A stretch of 64,000 bases of DNA from Zanthoxylum bungeanum (taxonomy: Eukaryota > Streptophyta > Magnoliopsida > Sapindales > Rutaceae). The notes beneath the pieces were generated by a model that was given only the letters and a program-made list of their open reading frames with translations, ran no database searches and was not told where the DNA came from. The translations under genes were made by a program, and so were the position numbers. Positions 45,629 to 56,843 of this stretch are shown here, piece after piece (position 1 is the first letter of the stretch; every line of letters begins with the position of its first letter). The stretch lies in NCBI GenBank assembly GCA_019454045.1, contig SKCR01031796.1:124001-188000 (forward strand). The letters are read 5' to 3'.

Positions 45629-46519
45629 TCACTCAAATGATTCTCCCCAATAATACTTGACACGCTGACTGTTAACCTTGAATGTTTTGTTGGTGTTGGG
45701 ATCAAGTAACTCAACAGCTCCATATGGTAAAACTTGAGTGATCACAAATGGACCTAACCACCTTGATTTCAACTTTCCAGGGAAAAGTTTCAACCTTGAA
45801 TTGAACAACAACACCTGCTGTCTTGGTTCCAATTTTATGTGCACTATTTTTCGGTCATGCCATTTCTTGGTCTTTTCCTTGTATAATCTGGCATTCTCAT
45901 AAGCCTGTACGTAAAATTCCTCCAATTTATTGAGTTGGTGAAGTCTTTTCTCTTCTGCAGCTTGTGGATCAAGATTCAATTTCTTCAGTACCCAGTATGC
46001 CTTGTGTTCAAGCTCAACTGGCAGATGGCACGCTTTCCCAAACACCATTCGATATGGTGACATACCAATGGGTGTCTTATAAGCTGTCTGGTAGGCCCAT
46101 AATGCATCATCCAATTTTATTGACCAGTCCCTCCTTGTTGATCCAATAGTTCTCTCCAAGATTCTTTTGATTTCCCTATTTGAAACCTCAACCTGTCCAT
46201 TTGACTGTGGATGGTAGGCAGTGGCAACCTTATGAGTAAATCCGTATTTGGATAGGATTGCATCGAAGTATCTATTGCAGAAATATGTACCACCATCGCT
46301 GATAATTGTCTGAGGTGTTCCGAAGCGAGTGAAAATATTCTTTTTAAGGAATTTAATCACCACTTTTGAATCATTGGATGACAGTGCAATTGCTTCAACC
46401 CATTTGGAGACATAGTCTACAGCAACCAGTATGTACATGTTTCCGAATGATGGAACAAAGGGTCTCATAAAATCAATACCCCATACATCAAATATCTCCA
46501 CTTCCAGAATATTTTGCAA
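45629..46519 (-). CDS. Integrase core and C-terminus, Athila-like element (open 296-codon piece)
   Basis: Near the start W-G-I-D-F-M gives the first catalytic Asp. I-S-D-G-G-T-Y-F near residue 75 gives the second, and [12 protein letters not shown] near residue 105 gives the Glu, so the D,D-35-E triad is complete. The P-Y-R-M-V-F-G-K block and the C-terminal [12 protein letters not shown] followed by G-A-V-E-L-L fit the end of Athila-type integrases. It stops at 45629. The upstream part overlaps, in another frame, with the zinc-binding piece, so one frameshift separates them. Integrase joins element cDNA to chromosomal DNA in the nucleus. Confidence 0.9.
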   Translation of the reverse strand: MQNILEVEIFDVWGIDFMRPFVPSFGNMYILVAVDYVSKWVEAIALSSNDSKVVIKFLKKNIFTRFGTPQTIISDGGTYFCNRYFDAILSKYGFTHKVATAYHPQSNGQVEVSNREIKRILERTIGSTRRDWSIKLDDALWAYQTAYKTPIGMSPYRMVFGKACHLPVELEHKAYWVLKKLNLDPQAAEEKRLHQLNKLEEFYVQAYENARLYKEKTKKWHDRKIVHIKLEPRQQVLLFNSRLKLFPGKLKSRWLGPFVITQVLPYGAVELLDPNTNKTFKVNSQRVKYYWGESFE

Positions 46520-47374
46520 TGGTCCTTCATTTCTCCTCGAAATATTCCCCGTTCTTTGGCACCTGTCACATTGAAGAGCAAATAGATAACATCTTTAAAA
46601 AGAGTAGGCCAGAACAAACCTGATTGTAGGACTTTTGCTGCAGTTTTATTCTCGCTGAAGTGTCCGCCATATGGTGATGAATGACAGTGTTGCAAAACAC
46701 TGTTGACCTCCTCCTGTAGAACACACCGTCTCAGTAATTGATCAGCACAGCGTTTGAACAGGTACGGCTCATCCCAGACATAGTGCTTGACTTCTTTGAA
46801 GAATTTCTTCTGTTGCTGAGTTGTCCACTCCAACGGCCATTTTCCTGACACTATGTAGTTGACGTAGTCAGCGTCCCAAGGGACTTCATGTTGTTTCATA
46901 GCAAACAACTGTTCATCTGGAAAAGTTTCTTTGATTGTCAGTTCTTTGCCAGCTGTCACCATTTTCGAGCCTCGATAAATGATATGCCACTTGGTTTTCT
47001 GTCCCTTTTCTGTCTCGAATCTCCACATCGAATTATTGGAGAAGAAGTATCCAACGGATTAATCTGGATTTGGCATCTTTCTTCGCGATCAGATATTTGA
47101 TTGCTGAATGATTTGTGTAGACCACCACTTTGGGACCCAGCAGATAAGAGCGGAATTTGTCAAAAGCAAACACAACTGCAAGCAACTCCTTTTCAGTGGT
47201 TGTGTAGTTGAGTTGAGAATCATTCAGAGTTCTGCTGGAGTAGTAAATGGCATGGAAAATCTTTGCTTTGTGTTATCCCAAAACTGCACCTACAACAAAA
47301 TCACTAGCATCGCATATTACCTCAAATGGAAGGGTCCAGTCTGGTGCTACCATGATGGGAGCAGAAATAAGCTT
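46465..47374 (-). pseudogene. RNase H and integrase zinc-binding part, Athila-like element
   Basis: 47030-47374 encodes gypsy RNase H ([13 protein letters not shown] near 47190, then an altered T-N-H where T-D-H is usual), with a TAA near 47273 and a further stop and frameshift near 47050. The piece 47028-46465 carries the spacer and the integrase zinc region, with H-S-S-P-Y-G-G-H-F and K-V-L-Q-S-G-L-F-W-P-T-L. Its second cysteine pair lies near 46560. Confidence 0.8.
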
Positions 47375-48400
47375 CTATTTCAGGATCTCAAAAGCTTCTT
47401 GGCATTCTTTGGTGAAGTTGAAAGACACGTCCTTCTCCAAAATATTGCATAGAGGTTTAGCAATCTTGGAAAAGTCTTTGATAAATCTATTGTAAAAACC
47501 TGCGTGTCTGAGAAAGCTCCGAATCCCTTTGACAGTTGTTGGTGGAGGTAATTTTTCAATTGTTTCAATCTTTGCTTTGTCTACCTTGATTCCCTTTGTG
47601 AGATCTGGTGTCCAAGGACGATGTCTTCCTGCACCATGAAGTGGCATTTCTCCCAATTGAGTACTAGGTTTGTATCTTCGCACCTTTGTAACACCTGTTC
47701 CAGATTTTACAAGCAGTGGTCAAAAGAATCTCCAAACACAGAAAAGTCATCCATAAACACCTCCATACTCTGCTCCAGCATCTCTGAGAAGATAGCCATC
47801 ATGCAACCCTGAAATGTGGCAAGGGCATTATATAGTCCAAACGGCATCCTGCGGAAAGAAAAAGTTCCATAGGGACATGTAAATGTGGTTTTCTCCTAGT
47901 CTTTTGGGGCAATGGAAATCTGATTGTACCCGGAGTATCCATCCAAAAAGCAATAGAACTCATGTCCCGCTAATCTGTCCAGCATCTGGTCAATGAATGG
48001 CAGCGAAAAATGGTCATTCCTTATTGCTTTTTTCAGCTTCCGGTAGTCCATGCATACTCTCCATCCAGTCACTGTTCTTGTTGGAATCAACTCATTCTTT
48101 TCATTTGTGACTACAATAATTCCTCATTTCTTCAGCACACACTGCATAGGACTCACCCAACTGCTGTCTGATATGGGGTAAATGATGCCAGCATCCAACC
48201 ATTTGATGATTTCTTTCTTCACGACTTCTTTCATGATTGGATTGAGTCTCCGTTGATGCTCCACTGTGGGTTTGTACTCATCGTTCATCAGAATCTTGTG
48301 CATATAAAATGATGGGCTAATGCCTTGAATGTCTGCTATAGTCCAGCCAATGGCTCTCTTGTGTTCTCGTAACACTCTTAGTAATTTTTCTTCCTATTCC
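47375..48400 (-). pseudogene. Reverse transcriptase, Athila-like element (several pieces, FMDD present)
   Basis: 48375-48124 gives the RT lead-in (L-R-E-H-K-R-A-I-G-W-T-I-A-D-I and the D-S-S-W-V-S-P block). 48090-47896 gives C-M-D-Y-R-K-L and F-L-D-G-Y-S-G-Y-N-Q-I. The catalytic F-M-D-D is encoded at 47746-47757 in a region open only over a short distance. 47683-47375 holds the thumb and connection (G-I-R-S-F-L-R-H-A-G-F-Y-N-R-F-I). Frameshifts and stops separate the pieces, so the enzyme is not made. Confidence 0.85.
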
Positions 48401-48809
48401 AATGTTAACGAAGAAGAAATAATTACAGGTAATTCATAAGAGTTTCCTAGAAATGCATACCTGAGATGGCTCGGAAGCAACTTCAACTCCAACTACGGTG
48501 GTTCTTCAATTGAGGGCTTGATTCGATCTTTCTTCGGGAGTTCCAGGCTTTCGACTGGTGGTTCTAATTTGAAGCAGAACGGCTTGCCAGATAGTTGATA
48601 TATTCCAGAATTTCAGCATCTATCTTGCTATCAGTGATGATGGTGATGCAAGCTTCAAGTTTGTCTGTGGGAATTGTATCAGTATCTTGGATGATACCAT
48701 CAATAACATCAATTCTGAAACATTCCTATTTCTTTTCATCACTCAGAAATTTCATGGCTTTGAAAACATTGAAGGTAACTTCTTGGTCCTGAACTTTCAT
48801 GGTTAGTTC

Positions 48810-49453
48810 TCATTTTTGCACATCAATCACAGTTCTACCTGTAGCCAAGAATGGTCTCCCAAGAATGATAGGAACATCTTTGTTTTCTTCCATGTCAAGG
48901 ATGATGAAATCTGCTAGGAGAATGAGTTTGTCAACTTTAACCAGCACATCTTCAACCACTCCTCTCGGAAATATGAGCGTTCTATCAGCAAGTTGCAAAG
49001 AGACTGAGGTAGACATTACTTCTCCAATTTGCAATTTCCTGTAAATAAAAAAGACATCAAATTAACACATGCACCTAAATCACATAAAGCCTTACCGATA
49101 TAATGTTCTCCAATGGTGCATGGTACTGTGAAACTGCCAGGATCTTTCAATTTCGGGGGAAGTTTCATCTGAATGATGGCGCTGCATTCTTTCGTCAATG
49201 CTATTGTCTCGTAATCTCTTAATCTCTGTTTTCGTGAGAGAATGTCTTTCATGAATTTAATATAGTTGGGCATTTCTTCCAAAGCTTCTGCAAATGGAAT
49301 GTTGATGTGCAGCTTTTTGAACACCTCCAAGAATCGAGCAAACTGCTTGTCAAATTTGTTTTTCTGAAGACGCTGAGGAAAATGTGGAGGTGGAGTGATT
49401 TGATCTCTTTCTTTTTCCTTTGATTTTTTTTCCTTTGCTTCTTTTTCCTCCAT
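48810..49453 (-). pseudogene. Protease region, Athila-like element
   Basis: 49453-49016 starts with a lysine/glutamate-rich stretch, then the Athila pre-protease part (F-A-E-A-L-E-E-M-P-N-Y near residue 55). It reaches the aspartic protease site as C-D-L-G-A-C-V-N-L-M near residue 125. A frameshift near 49020 leads into 49034-48810, with the G-V-V-E-D-V-L-V-K-V-D-K strand and the flap-side I-I-L-G-R-P-F-L-A-T. The same two blocks occur in the plus-strand relic at 62786-63304. 48400-48809 is the poorly conserved protease-RT linker; I see no separate gene there. Confidence 0.82.
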
Positions 49454-49470
49454 ATGTGGAACTACATCTT

Positions 49471-50856
49471 TTAGAACTTCTTCAATGGTTGCCTTGATTC
49501 CAACATCTTTATGATTTTAGTATCGCTTTTCAAGGTTATGGATTGACATTGCTCCTTCCCTCGGTTCCTTGGATTTGGCTCTGTGTTGTTGGGAAGATTT
49601 CCTAACGGTCTGTAACTCTGAGCATTGGCTAGTTGTCCAATCTGATTTTCCAGTGCTTTGATAGAAGCTGATTGGCTCTGAAAGATAGCATCATATTTTC
49701 TTAACTGAGCCAGCACTTCTGCTATTCCGGGTTCACTTGCTTGCTCCTGACCTTTGTTATGTTGCTATTGGAATCCTGGTGGTAGATAGTTCTTTGGCGG
49801 CCCTGCATTATTGCTCCATGAGAAATTGGGATGATTCCTCCACCTTGGGTTGTAGGTGTTGGAATATGGATTGTTCCCTTGTATGTTGAAATTATTGACA
49901 AAATTCAATGTCTCTTCAAGTTGGTTTAGTTCTGGTGCTCCTCCACAAGGTGAACTTGTGGATCCAATGTTACTTTGTGTGCTGAGAGTCTCCATGAATT
50001 TGCTTATCTGATCTAGCTTGGCGTTGACTGTTGTATTGCTTCCAACTTCATAAATTCCAGCAATTCTTTGGATCATGCTCCTTTCTGTTGGCCACAAGGA
50101 ATTATTGTTGGCCATTTCTTCGATTAGGTCTCAGGCTTGATCTTCTCATTTTGCCATCAAAGCTCCTCCAGCAGCAGCATCAATTATGGTTCTCATCAAT
50201 CCAGAAAGTCCATTATAGAAAGTTTGGACTTGAAGCTATTTTGGAATCTCATAGTGTGGATATTTCCGAAGAAAATCTTTGTACCTTTCCCAAGCTTCAT
50301 AAAGAGATTCTGAATCTTGTTGCACAAAGGATGTGATGTCATTCCTCAGTTTTACTGTTCTAGCTGGTGGAAAGTACTTTGCAAGGAATTTGGTGGCTAG
50401 AGTGTTCCAAGTGGTGATGGAACCTGCTGGTAGTGAATGTAGCCAAGCCTTTGCTCTATCTTTCAAGGAATATGGAAAAACTCGCAGTCTCATTGCTTCT
50501 TCAGCTCCTCGGTTGTAATTGAAAGTGTCGCAAACTTCCACGAAGTTGCTGATGTGGGCATTAGGATCCTCAGTTGCATTCCCCCCAAAACTGAACTGAC
50601 TGTTGTATCATCTGAATGTAAGTTTTGATGTCACCTGCATTTACTGGTAAGGGAAGAAGTACGATACAGGAGATGAGCCATCTACCACTGGAATGGTTCT
50701 GTCTCGAATGGGAATTGGTGATGCAACCTCCAAAGGTTCAGGTTCCATGTTAACGATTGCTTCTTGGCCTTCTCGCCTTTCCCTTCTCAACTGTCCGATG
50801 GTTCTTTCAATTTTTGGGTCAAGCGGTCAGAGTTCAAAGCTTTTGGTTCGTCTCAT
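49471..50856 (-). pseudogene. gag, Athila-like element
   Basis: Likely start ATG at 50856 (M-R-R-T-K-S-F-E-L), followed by a TGA near 50828. The gag core in 50541-50236 has the retrotransposon gag pattern F-P-Y-S-L-K-D-R-A-K-A-W-L and F-L-A-K-Y-F-P-P. Then 50115-49765 has the Asn/Pro-rich part (S-N-T-Y-N-P-R-W-R-N-H-P-N-F-S-W), and 49716-49471 has the L-E-N-Q-I-G-Q-L-A segment. At least three frame breaks separate the pieces. Gag builds the particle. Confidence 0.82.
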
Positions 50857-50965
50857 GTAATGTTGAGAACCTGAAACACAAGAAAATAAAAATAATAAGC
50901 AAAAAGAAAATCAGATACAAGTAAAGGTATCTAACCTCAAAATTAATAGTGAAAAGATAAATAAG

Positions 50966-50983
50966 TCCCCGGCAACGGCGTCA
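50966..50983 (-). other. Primer binding site, tRNA-Asp type (Athila-like element)
   Basis: The plus strand reads TCCCCGGCAACGGCGTCA, equal to the 3' end of plant tRNA-Asp with CCA except for one C-to-T change, so the minus strand could pair with that tRNA. Athila elements use this primer. The LTR starts seven bases further on. Confidence 0.85.
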
Positions 50984-51884
50984 AAAACTTGATCGGTGCG
51001 TAATCACACGTGTATAATGCAAGCGCACGTATCGTTCAAGTAGTATAAAAAGTATCGATCCCACGAGGACTTAATACCTAATCTATTAATTATATAAGGC
51101 TAAATGATTACTAGTATCTAGTAGATTGATTATTTGATTAGGTGGTGACTTTATACATAAAACAAGTAAATAAAATTACGCAAAAATATATTAAAGAAAA
51201 TTCAATATTAAGAAACTATCCAGGGTTGTGAATCCTTCCAATATCTTTTAAAAGATGAAGTAGTTATTTTATGTTTGTGTAATATATTGGTTTACTAACC
51301 TGGAACACGAAACTATGCAAAAGCCTCCGTTGATGGTCAGCTACACGTACCCAGTATAACCCAATTGAACCATAGGTCTATGTCAACCAAATTACATGGA
51401 TTCATTAAGATTAAGTTCCAATTATGGTTACCCCCACCTGAAAGGTATATGTCTATCCTGTAAGGAAATCTATTAAAGGGTTATCTATCCTCAAGGAAGA
51501 TCGTGGGCTATTAAGTCTAAGGCTGAAACCTAAAATTCCTTTGTCAAGTTTATTTTAAGTTTACCAGATCAATCTTATTAGTGGCCAGTTAACAAGATGC
51601 ATTAAGCTTAAGACTTAATAAGTAAACCTTTATATTACACAAACTATAAAATAACCCCTTATAACTCGGTGATATTGGAATTTATCACAACCCCAGATAA
51701 CAGACTTAGTTACGACACATATCTAAGGCTAATAAAAGATTAAATAAAATAAAAGACATAAAGTAAATGCTGGAAATTAGAAATGTAAAAGTACAATAAA
51801 AGAAATTGTTGGGAGTTAGAGGATCTACTTTTAATATTTCAAAATTAAAAATCTCCCTTATTCTCAATGTTTACCAATTATTAA

Positions 51885-52092
51885 CCAGACCATAAAGGCG
51901 GTGATATAATTTGTCCAAAGTCCAACAGACCATATAGGCGGTAACAAAATCATATAAACCAGCCATAAAGGCGGTATCAAGGTTAGCACATAAACCGACC
52001 ATATAGGCGGAAACTAAGTCCAATAATGTAAAACCAGCCATAGAGGCGGTAAATAAGGTGTGAATCTAAATCGATCATATAGGCGGAAACTA
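51885..52092. repeat. Six degenerate 'CCATAAAGGCGG' repeats in the Athila-like LTR
   Basis: The word acCAGCCATAtAGGCGGtA recurs near 51888, 51927, 51961, 51999, 52037 and 52075, separated by 22-30 variable bases. The core GCCATAAAGGC is a short imperfect palindrome. Its regular spacing inside an LTR suggests a protein-binding array, which is inference. Confidence 0.75.
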
Positions 52093-52374
52093 ATTGATCC
52101 AAATTTTAATTAAAATAAGGGAGATTAATCTAATTTATTATATTAAAAGTCTTACCTCTTCACCCCAGCATAATAAGATTACCCGCTCATGCTGAAAATG
52201 AAAACACACAAAATTTTATTAATTAGATAAAAAGAAAATACAAGAAAACTTAAAGTAGTACACAAGACACTTTCCTTTAGGATTATATGGAGAAATTCTT
52301 CCAAAGAAAGCATGAAAAATTTACAAAGTTAAGCTTGGTATTTATAGGAAAATCTAAAGCCTTCCACCAATTTC

Positions 52375-52465
52375 TCCACCAATTGCTCCACCAAACATGA
52401 CATCAAACATGGCACCAAACATGACATCAAACATGGCACCAAACATGTCACCAAACATGTAAGCA
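52375..52465. repeat. Short tandem repeat (about 13-15 bp unit) in the Athila-like LTR
   Basis: The words 'caccaaacatg' and 'catcaaacatg' alternate six or seven times, preceded by three 'ctccaccaatt' units. A simple microsatellite-like expansion with no coding signal. Confidence 0.75.
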
Positions 52466-52944
52466 TTTTTGGTGGAAGTTTGACAATTTTTACTTTTTAC
52501 TTATATTAATTTTATTTTATATTTTGAAAATGACTATAGTAATTACACAAAATACACTATACTATTCATCAATTTCGGCCTTGCAAAATTCAGAATTAGA
52601 AAATTCTTAAATCTTAAAAGTTGTAGATCTCTGTGTCTTCTTTAATCCGGAACTTGAATCCGCCCAATCAGATAGCAGATGAAAAAGTTATGGCCAAAAC
52701 ACGAAACTTACGAAAAACTGGAATTTATGACTGCACTTCGTGACGCGTATAGTAAATTTCCGTTTTCGCCATTTTTTTACTCCGAATTTCATCGTTTTAG
52801 CCCCGAGTTGATTCCATTAAATCCCAATACTTTATTTATCTATAAAACACATAAAAAAACATCAAAATGTTCATCAAACCCGAGAAACTAAACAAAATAT
52901 TAGGTAAAAGGGGCGGTAAATATTGATATATTTTCCGCTCATCA

Positions 52945-53699
52945 AATACATCCAACCGGGTATGCGAAGTCCTACATTGAAAACGGCCAAATTATTTGGT
53001 CACATATTTATGATTCTACATTTATTTCATATTATTAGTCTTTTATTATTTTGCATTTAATTTACGTTTATTGTTGTTATATTGTTCCGCATTTTCATTT
53101 TGTGTTATTTGTCTTCCTTGCTATTTCGCGTATTTATCTCTTCGATTGTTTATTGTTATATGCATTATCATATTTCATGTATGTCAACATTGGGTTCATG
53201 ATTGCATTGTGTTAATGATTGAGAGTTGCCTCTCGTGGTATATCAGATGGAAACCCAGACATAAATTCCGGAGCCGAATCCGAATGGACGGTAGTGCGGT
53301 ATGTACTTGAGATACAACTCCACGTACCGCTTGACGAAACGTTCACGCATGTGTTCATGAGATTGTATGCTTGTCGTTATTTCGACTTACTTTTATGCAT
53401 GCAACTAAGATATAGGTTTTACTTTTATATATGCGAACTTAGATAATTCTTGTGTATGTATGTTGCGTAGGCTCGGTTATATTATCACATAAATCTGTTC
53501 GTTACAAGTGGCATAAGTAAGGGACCATTCCGAAACCAACGGTTTGAGGTCTTCCCTTGCGAGGGGTAAGTACGACCTTAAATTATTTCCCAGTTCACAC
53601 TGGGTGGCGACTCCATTATTCTCCGGTTTAGTCTCATATGGGCTATTATGTACTCCTGACTAAGCCGCGAGCCTAGAACAACGTCGCCAATTTCTGTGT
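52945..53699 (+). other. Unassigned repeat sequence, possibly an LTR end and primer site of another gypsy element
   Basis: No gene is supported in this 0.75-kb stretch. 53600-53640 reads ...CACTGGGTGGCGACTCCATTATT. TGGCGACTCC resembles the start of the tRNA-Arg-type primer site of Ogre/Tat elements, which would make the sequence to its left an LTR end on the plus strand. This rests on about ten bases and is uncertain. Confidence 0.3.
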
Positions 53700-54458
53700 C
53701 CTACAAGTGTCTCATACTACTTTACGTAATACTGTAATCCCCAACGGATAATGGGAATTCAATAATTAAATCGAATTCCATAGTGAGAGTAGGATCCCAT
53801 GAATATATTTCGACTCACAACTTTGGCACGATATCGCCTACGTATATTCGTTAGGTAGAAAACTCTTTGTCAATCACTCACCAGTGACTTCTGGTTTCGG
53901 TCCTGAACGTTTCTCACTATGATAGCTTCGACACGTTCACAGGGAGGCGTATCAAGGCTACACTTGTCAATGACATATTCAAGCTATCGGTGTAGTCCTG
54001 ACAGCATTGGCACGTTCAGGATTTCCACTTTCACTTGAATTTGTCCAATATCAATATACAACTGATATGGATAATAATCCTATAACTACACCCTCACAGC
54101 TTTGGCACGACCTCAGATGCACTTATAGAAAAAATACCCATAAATCGTACTGACAAGATGGACCAAGAACATGTATCCAATACACGTTACTTTACCGCCA
54201 AATTCAAAACGAGGATTTTCCTATGGAAGCTATAATCTACATCTAATGTATATTTTTAATCTAAATCATTTTCTAAATAATTCAATTCTACCTTAGAACA
54301 CATAACTCAATCTAACAATTAAATTTCCGTTACATATTCGTTAGAATAGAACTGAATAGTTAAGAAATATATCTAGATTTCTAGTATGTGCAAATATTAA
54401 AATTGGATTAAATATCAAATATCAAGGATGAATAATGTAATAGATGAAGCATCAGCTT
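53700..54458 (-). mobile_element. Family D leader with hairpins (left copy)
   Basis: The reverse complement aligns with the family B leader and keeps its four stem-loops in order, at 54080-54128, 53996-54021, 53902-53957 and 53801-53849. Two loops keep CGTGCC-N3-GCTGT exactly, one keeps CGTGCC with GTTGT, and one is looser (CGTGTC with GCTAT). Stems pair by different bases than in B. gag itself is absent: similarity stops near 53700. Confidence 0.65.
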
Positions 54459-54470
54459 GCTCTGATACCA
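54459..54470 (-). other. Primer binding site, family D left copy
   Basis: The plus strand reads GCTCTGATACCA, four bases before the LTR start TGTTGGGG at 54475. Confidence 0.9.
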
Positions 54471-56843
54471 TTTTTGTTGGGGTTTTGGGCAATGGGTGCA
54501 ACGGAAGCGCGGTTCAGGTGAAATCGTATTTTAAAACTTTTTCAAAAATACTGAATAAATTATTCATAAATTATTCAATATCTAATATGAATAATTTATT
54601 CATATTTCACCTAAACAAATTTATTCAATATCAAATATTGACATAAATAATGTTGAAACGTCGCGAAACTTTTACGAAAATCTTTTTTCCGTAAAATGGC
54701 CTAAAATATATTTTTGATCGAACCGTCCACCCGACACTTATGGAAACTATCCAGGTCAACTCCAATAGTGTTGGGATAGTTCATGGACTGTCTAAACAGT
54801 GACAGATTCATTGTTTGGACAGCCGTCACCTGGTTGGCTCAAAATCCACCCGGTAATGCCGTTTTTAGCAATTTTCGCTTATTTCAAGTCGGAAACACTT
54901 TCCGGCAATTGTGCCAACTCTCAAAACAAATCCAAAACATTCATAAGACATTAAAAACATCCCAAAATTTCCAGTTTTACATAATCTGATCAGAAAACCG
55001 AAATTCCTAATTTTTCATGCTTTAAATCCAAAATTTCAAGACTGAATCAATTAATCTCAACACCAATTGAGTCCCACCACACATGAACAAATCTAGAACA
55101 ATTCTAAGTTATCTTAGAGTGGATCAACAAATCTAGAATGGAAACTCTTCAACAATTGAAGAAATTAGAACTTAATTACAACCATTCATTCAAATACTAC
55201 TTCATACATGCCAACAAACTTCCAATCCATCTATCAACCACAAAGCCCCAATTTTCCAGATTTGAAGAAAACCCTAGAAATTTTTAAGTCATCAAGAAAC
55301 AAGAAATCAAATTTCTAAGCTTAAGGAGTTGAAGACTTACCTTTAAATCCCATAAATCCTTAGCATTTCTTTGATTTTTTCCTTCAATTTCCATGGATTC
55401 TTCAAACTTTTTGGAAACCCATTTTTTTTTGAGAAAGTTGGTCATGGAGGAATGAAGATGACAAAGAAAAAAATTTTCTCTTTCTGATTTATACAAAAAA
55501 TGAAATTTGGCTTGGAAGGTATTTTTGTCTTTTCAATTTTTAATCAATTATATTAGCCAATCAAATTAGGACATAATAAAGTGTAATTAAATCCATGCCA
55601 AGTGCACCAATAATAACTAGACAAATTCCATTACATTAATGGAAAAAGATTATTAATTAATAAATTAAATATTTAATAATTAAATATCCAAATAATTAAT
55701 TAATGTAATTATTATTATCTATGTATTTTTATTTACAATAAAAAATATATACATATATTAATTACATGTGTCAAAATCTCATTTGATGAATAATTAATGT
55801 GTATCTAATCGTATTATGTATCAAATATAAATACACAATAATTATTAGCAGACAATGCATGTATTATCGTTTAACCGATAAACAATCCGAATTAACTCAT
55901 TTAATTCGGTGAAGTATTATGAATAATCTGTATTATTCATATCGCGTTACCCAAGTGCTCAACGAGTACACTTCATATTGTGGGACTCTCTAAGTTTAGG
56001 TTTATCCATCACGAAATCCAATTTCGTGTCCATAATCCAACCACTCATGGATTATGACGACCACAGACAATCTCGCTGAACTATGCAAATCGAGGTCATA
56101 GCATATGTATAATCCCTCAATCACAGGCTATCTGTATTATACCTGCGATATAGATCAGAATGCCAAATCCGTTCGGTATAATACAATCCACTTTCAATTT
56201 GCGATCACGAAATAACACTCGGAATTGATTTCCGATGTTATACCACTGCCATGGATTTACTAGATCGTAAACACGTGTTGGATGCCTATGCCCTGTACAC
56301 AGGACTGACAGATCCTATCTTGATACGCACATGATATCATGAGCATCAGTCCACACCCAATGAACATGTGGAGGTCTGATCATGACTAGATCATTGACGT
56401 GACTGCCATCAAAGTGTGGAGGATAACTCATATATCCACAATGGTATCTCAAGTCGAAGGACCACTATGCTCGCTCAACTAGAGAAGGTACCTATTGAAG
56501 TTGGTGTACCATCTATTAGGAAGCCTTCGGTGAGTCATTCAGTGTCTTATCAAATAAACAACTATATGTCTATACGAGTCTCCCGAGACTCATGGTTCAC
56601 TGGGATAAACCATCATACCAAGTCACGATATACGACATATATTAGTCTCAACATATTTTACTAATCGACTCATGTTAGAAAATCTTGACCAGGAACTTTA
56701 TTTAAGGATATACAACTAATAGTATACTTATCAATGTCAATTACAAACTACGTTGTAACTGCACACTGTACTGGAAATCCTAGGTCTTTGTCTAATATAC
56801 ACGTATCACTGAACCAGATACAGTTTCGATCTAATCATAATAA

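Larger units (their letters stand above)
43800..52944 (-). mobile_element. Athila-like Ty3/gypsy element with two extra 3' coding units (3' LTR missing)
   Basis: In minus-strand order: 5' LTR 50990-52944, tRNA-Asp-type primer site 50966-50983, gag, protease, RT, RNase H, integrase (ends 45629), Cys-rich ORF, LOG-like copy, G-rich tract 43905-43941 and a T/A-rich tail to about 43800. RT-RNase H-integrase order defines Ty3/gypsy. The primer site, LTR end TGATGAGCGG, integrase C-terminus and G-rich tract suit the Athila lineage. The 3' LTR is not visible; the Tat-like relic begins instead. Confidence 0.8.
50990..52944 (-). repeat. 5' LTR of the Athila-like element
   Basis: Plus-strand ends are TGATCGGTGCG and CCGCTCATCA, so the element strand starts TGATGAGCGG, with TGAT/ATCA terminal repeats. 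About 1.96 kb. It contains two short repeat clusters, listed separately. The following five bases are AATAC; the other side of the insertion is lost, so the duplication cannot be tested. Confidence 0.8.

Noticed and set aside
52945..53699. Host gene exon or promoter between the Athila-like LTR and family D.
   Set aside because: Only short frames with no family resemblance; the TGGCGACTCC word points, weakly, to another retroelement.
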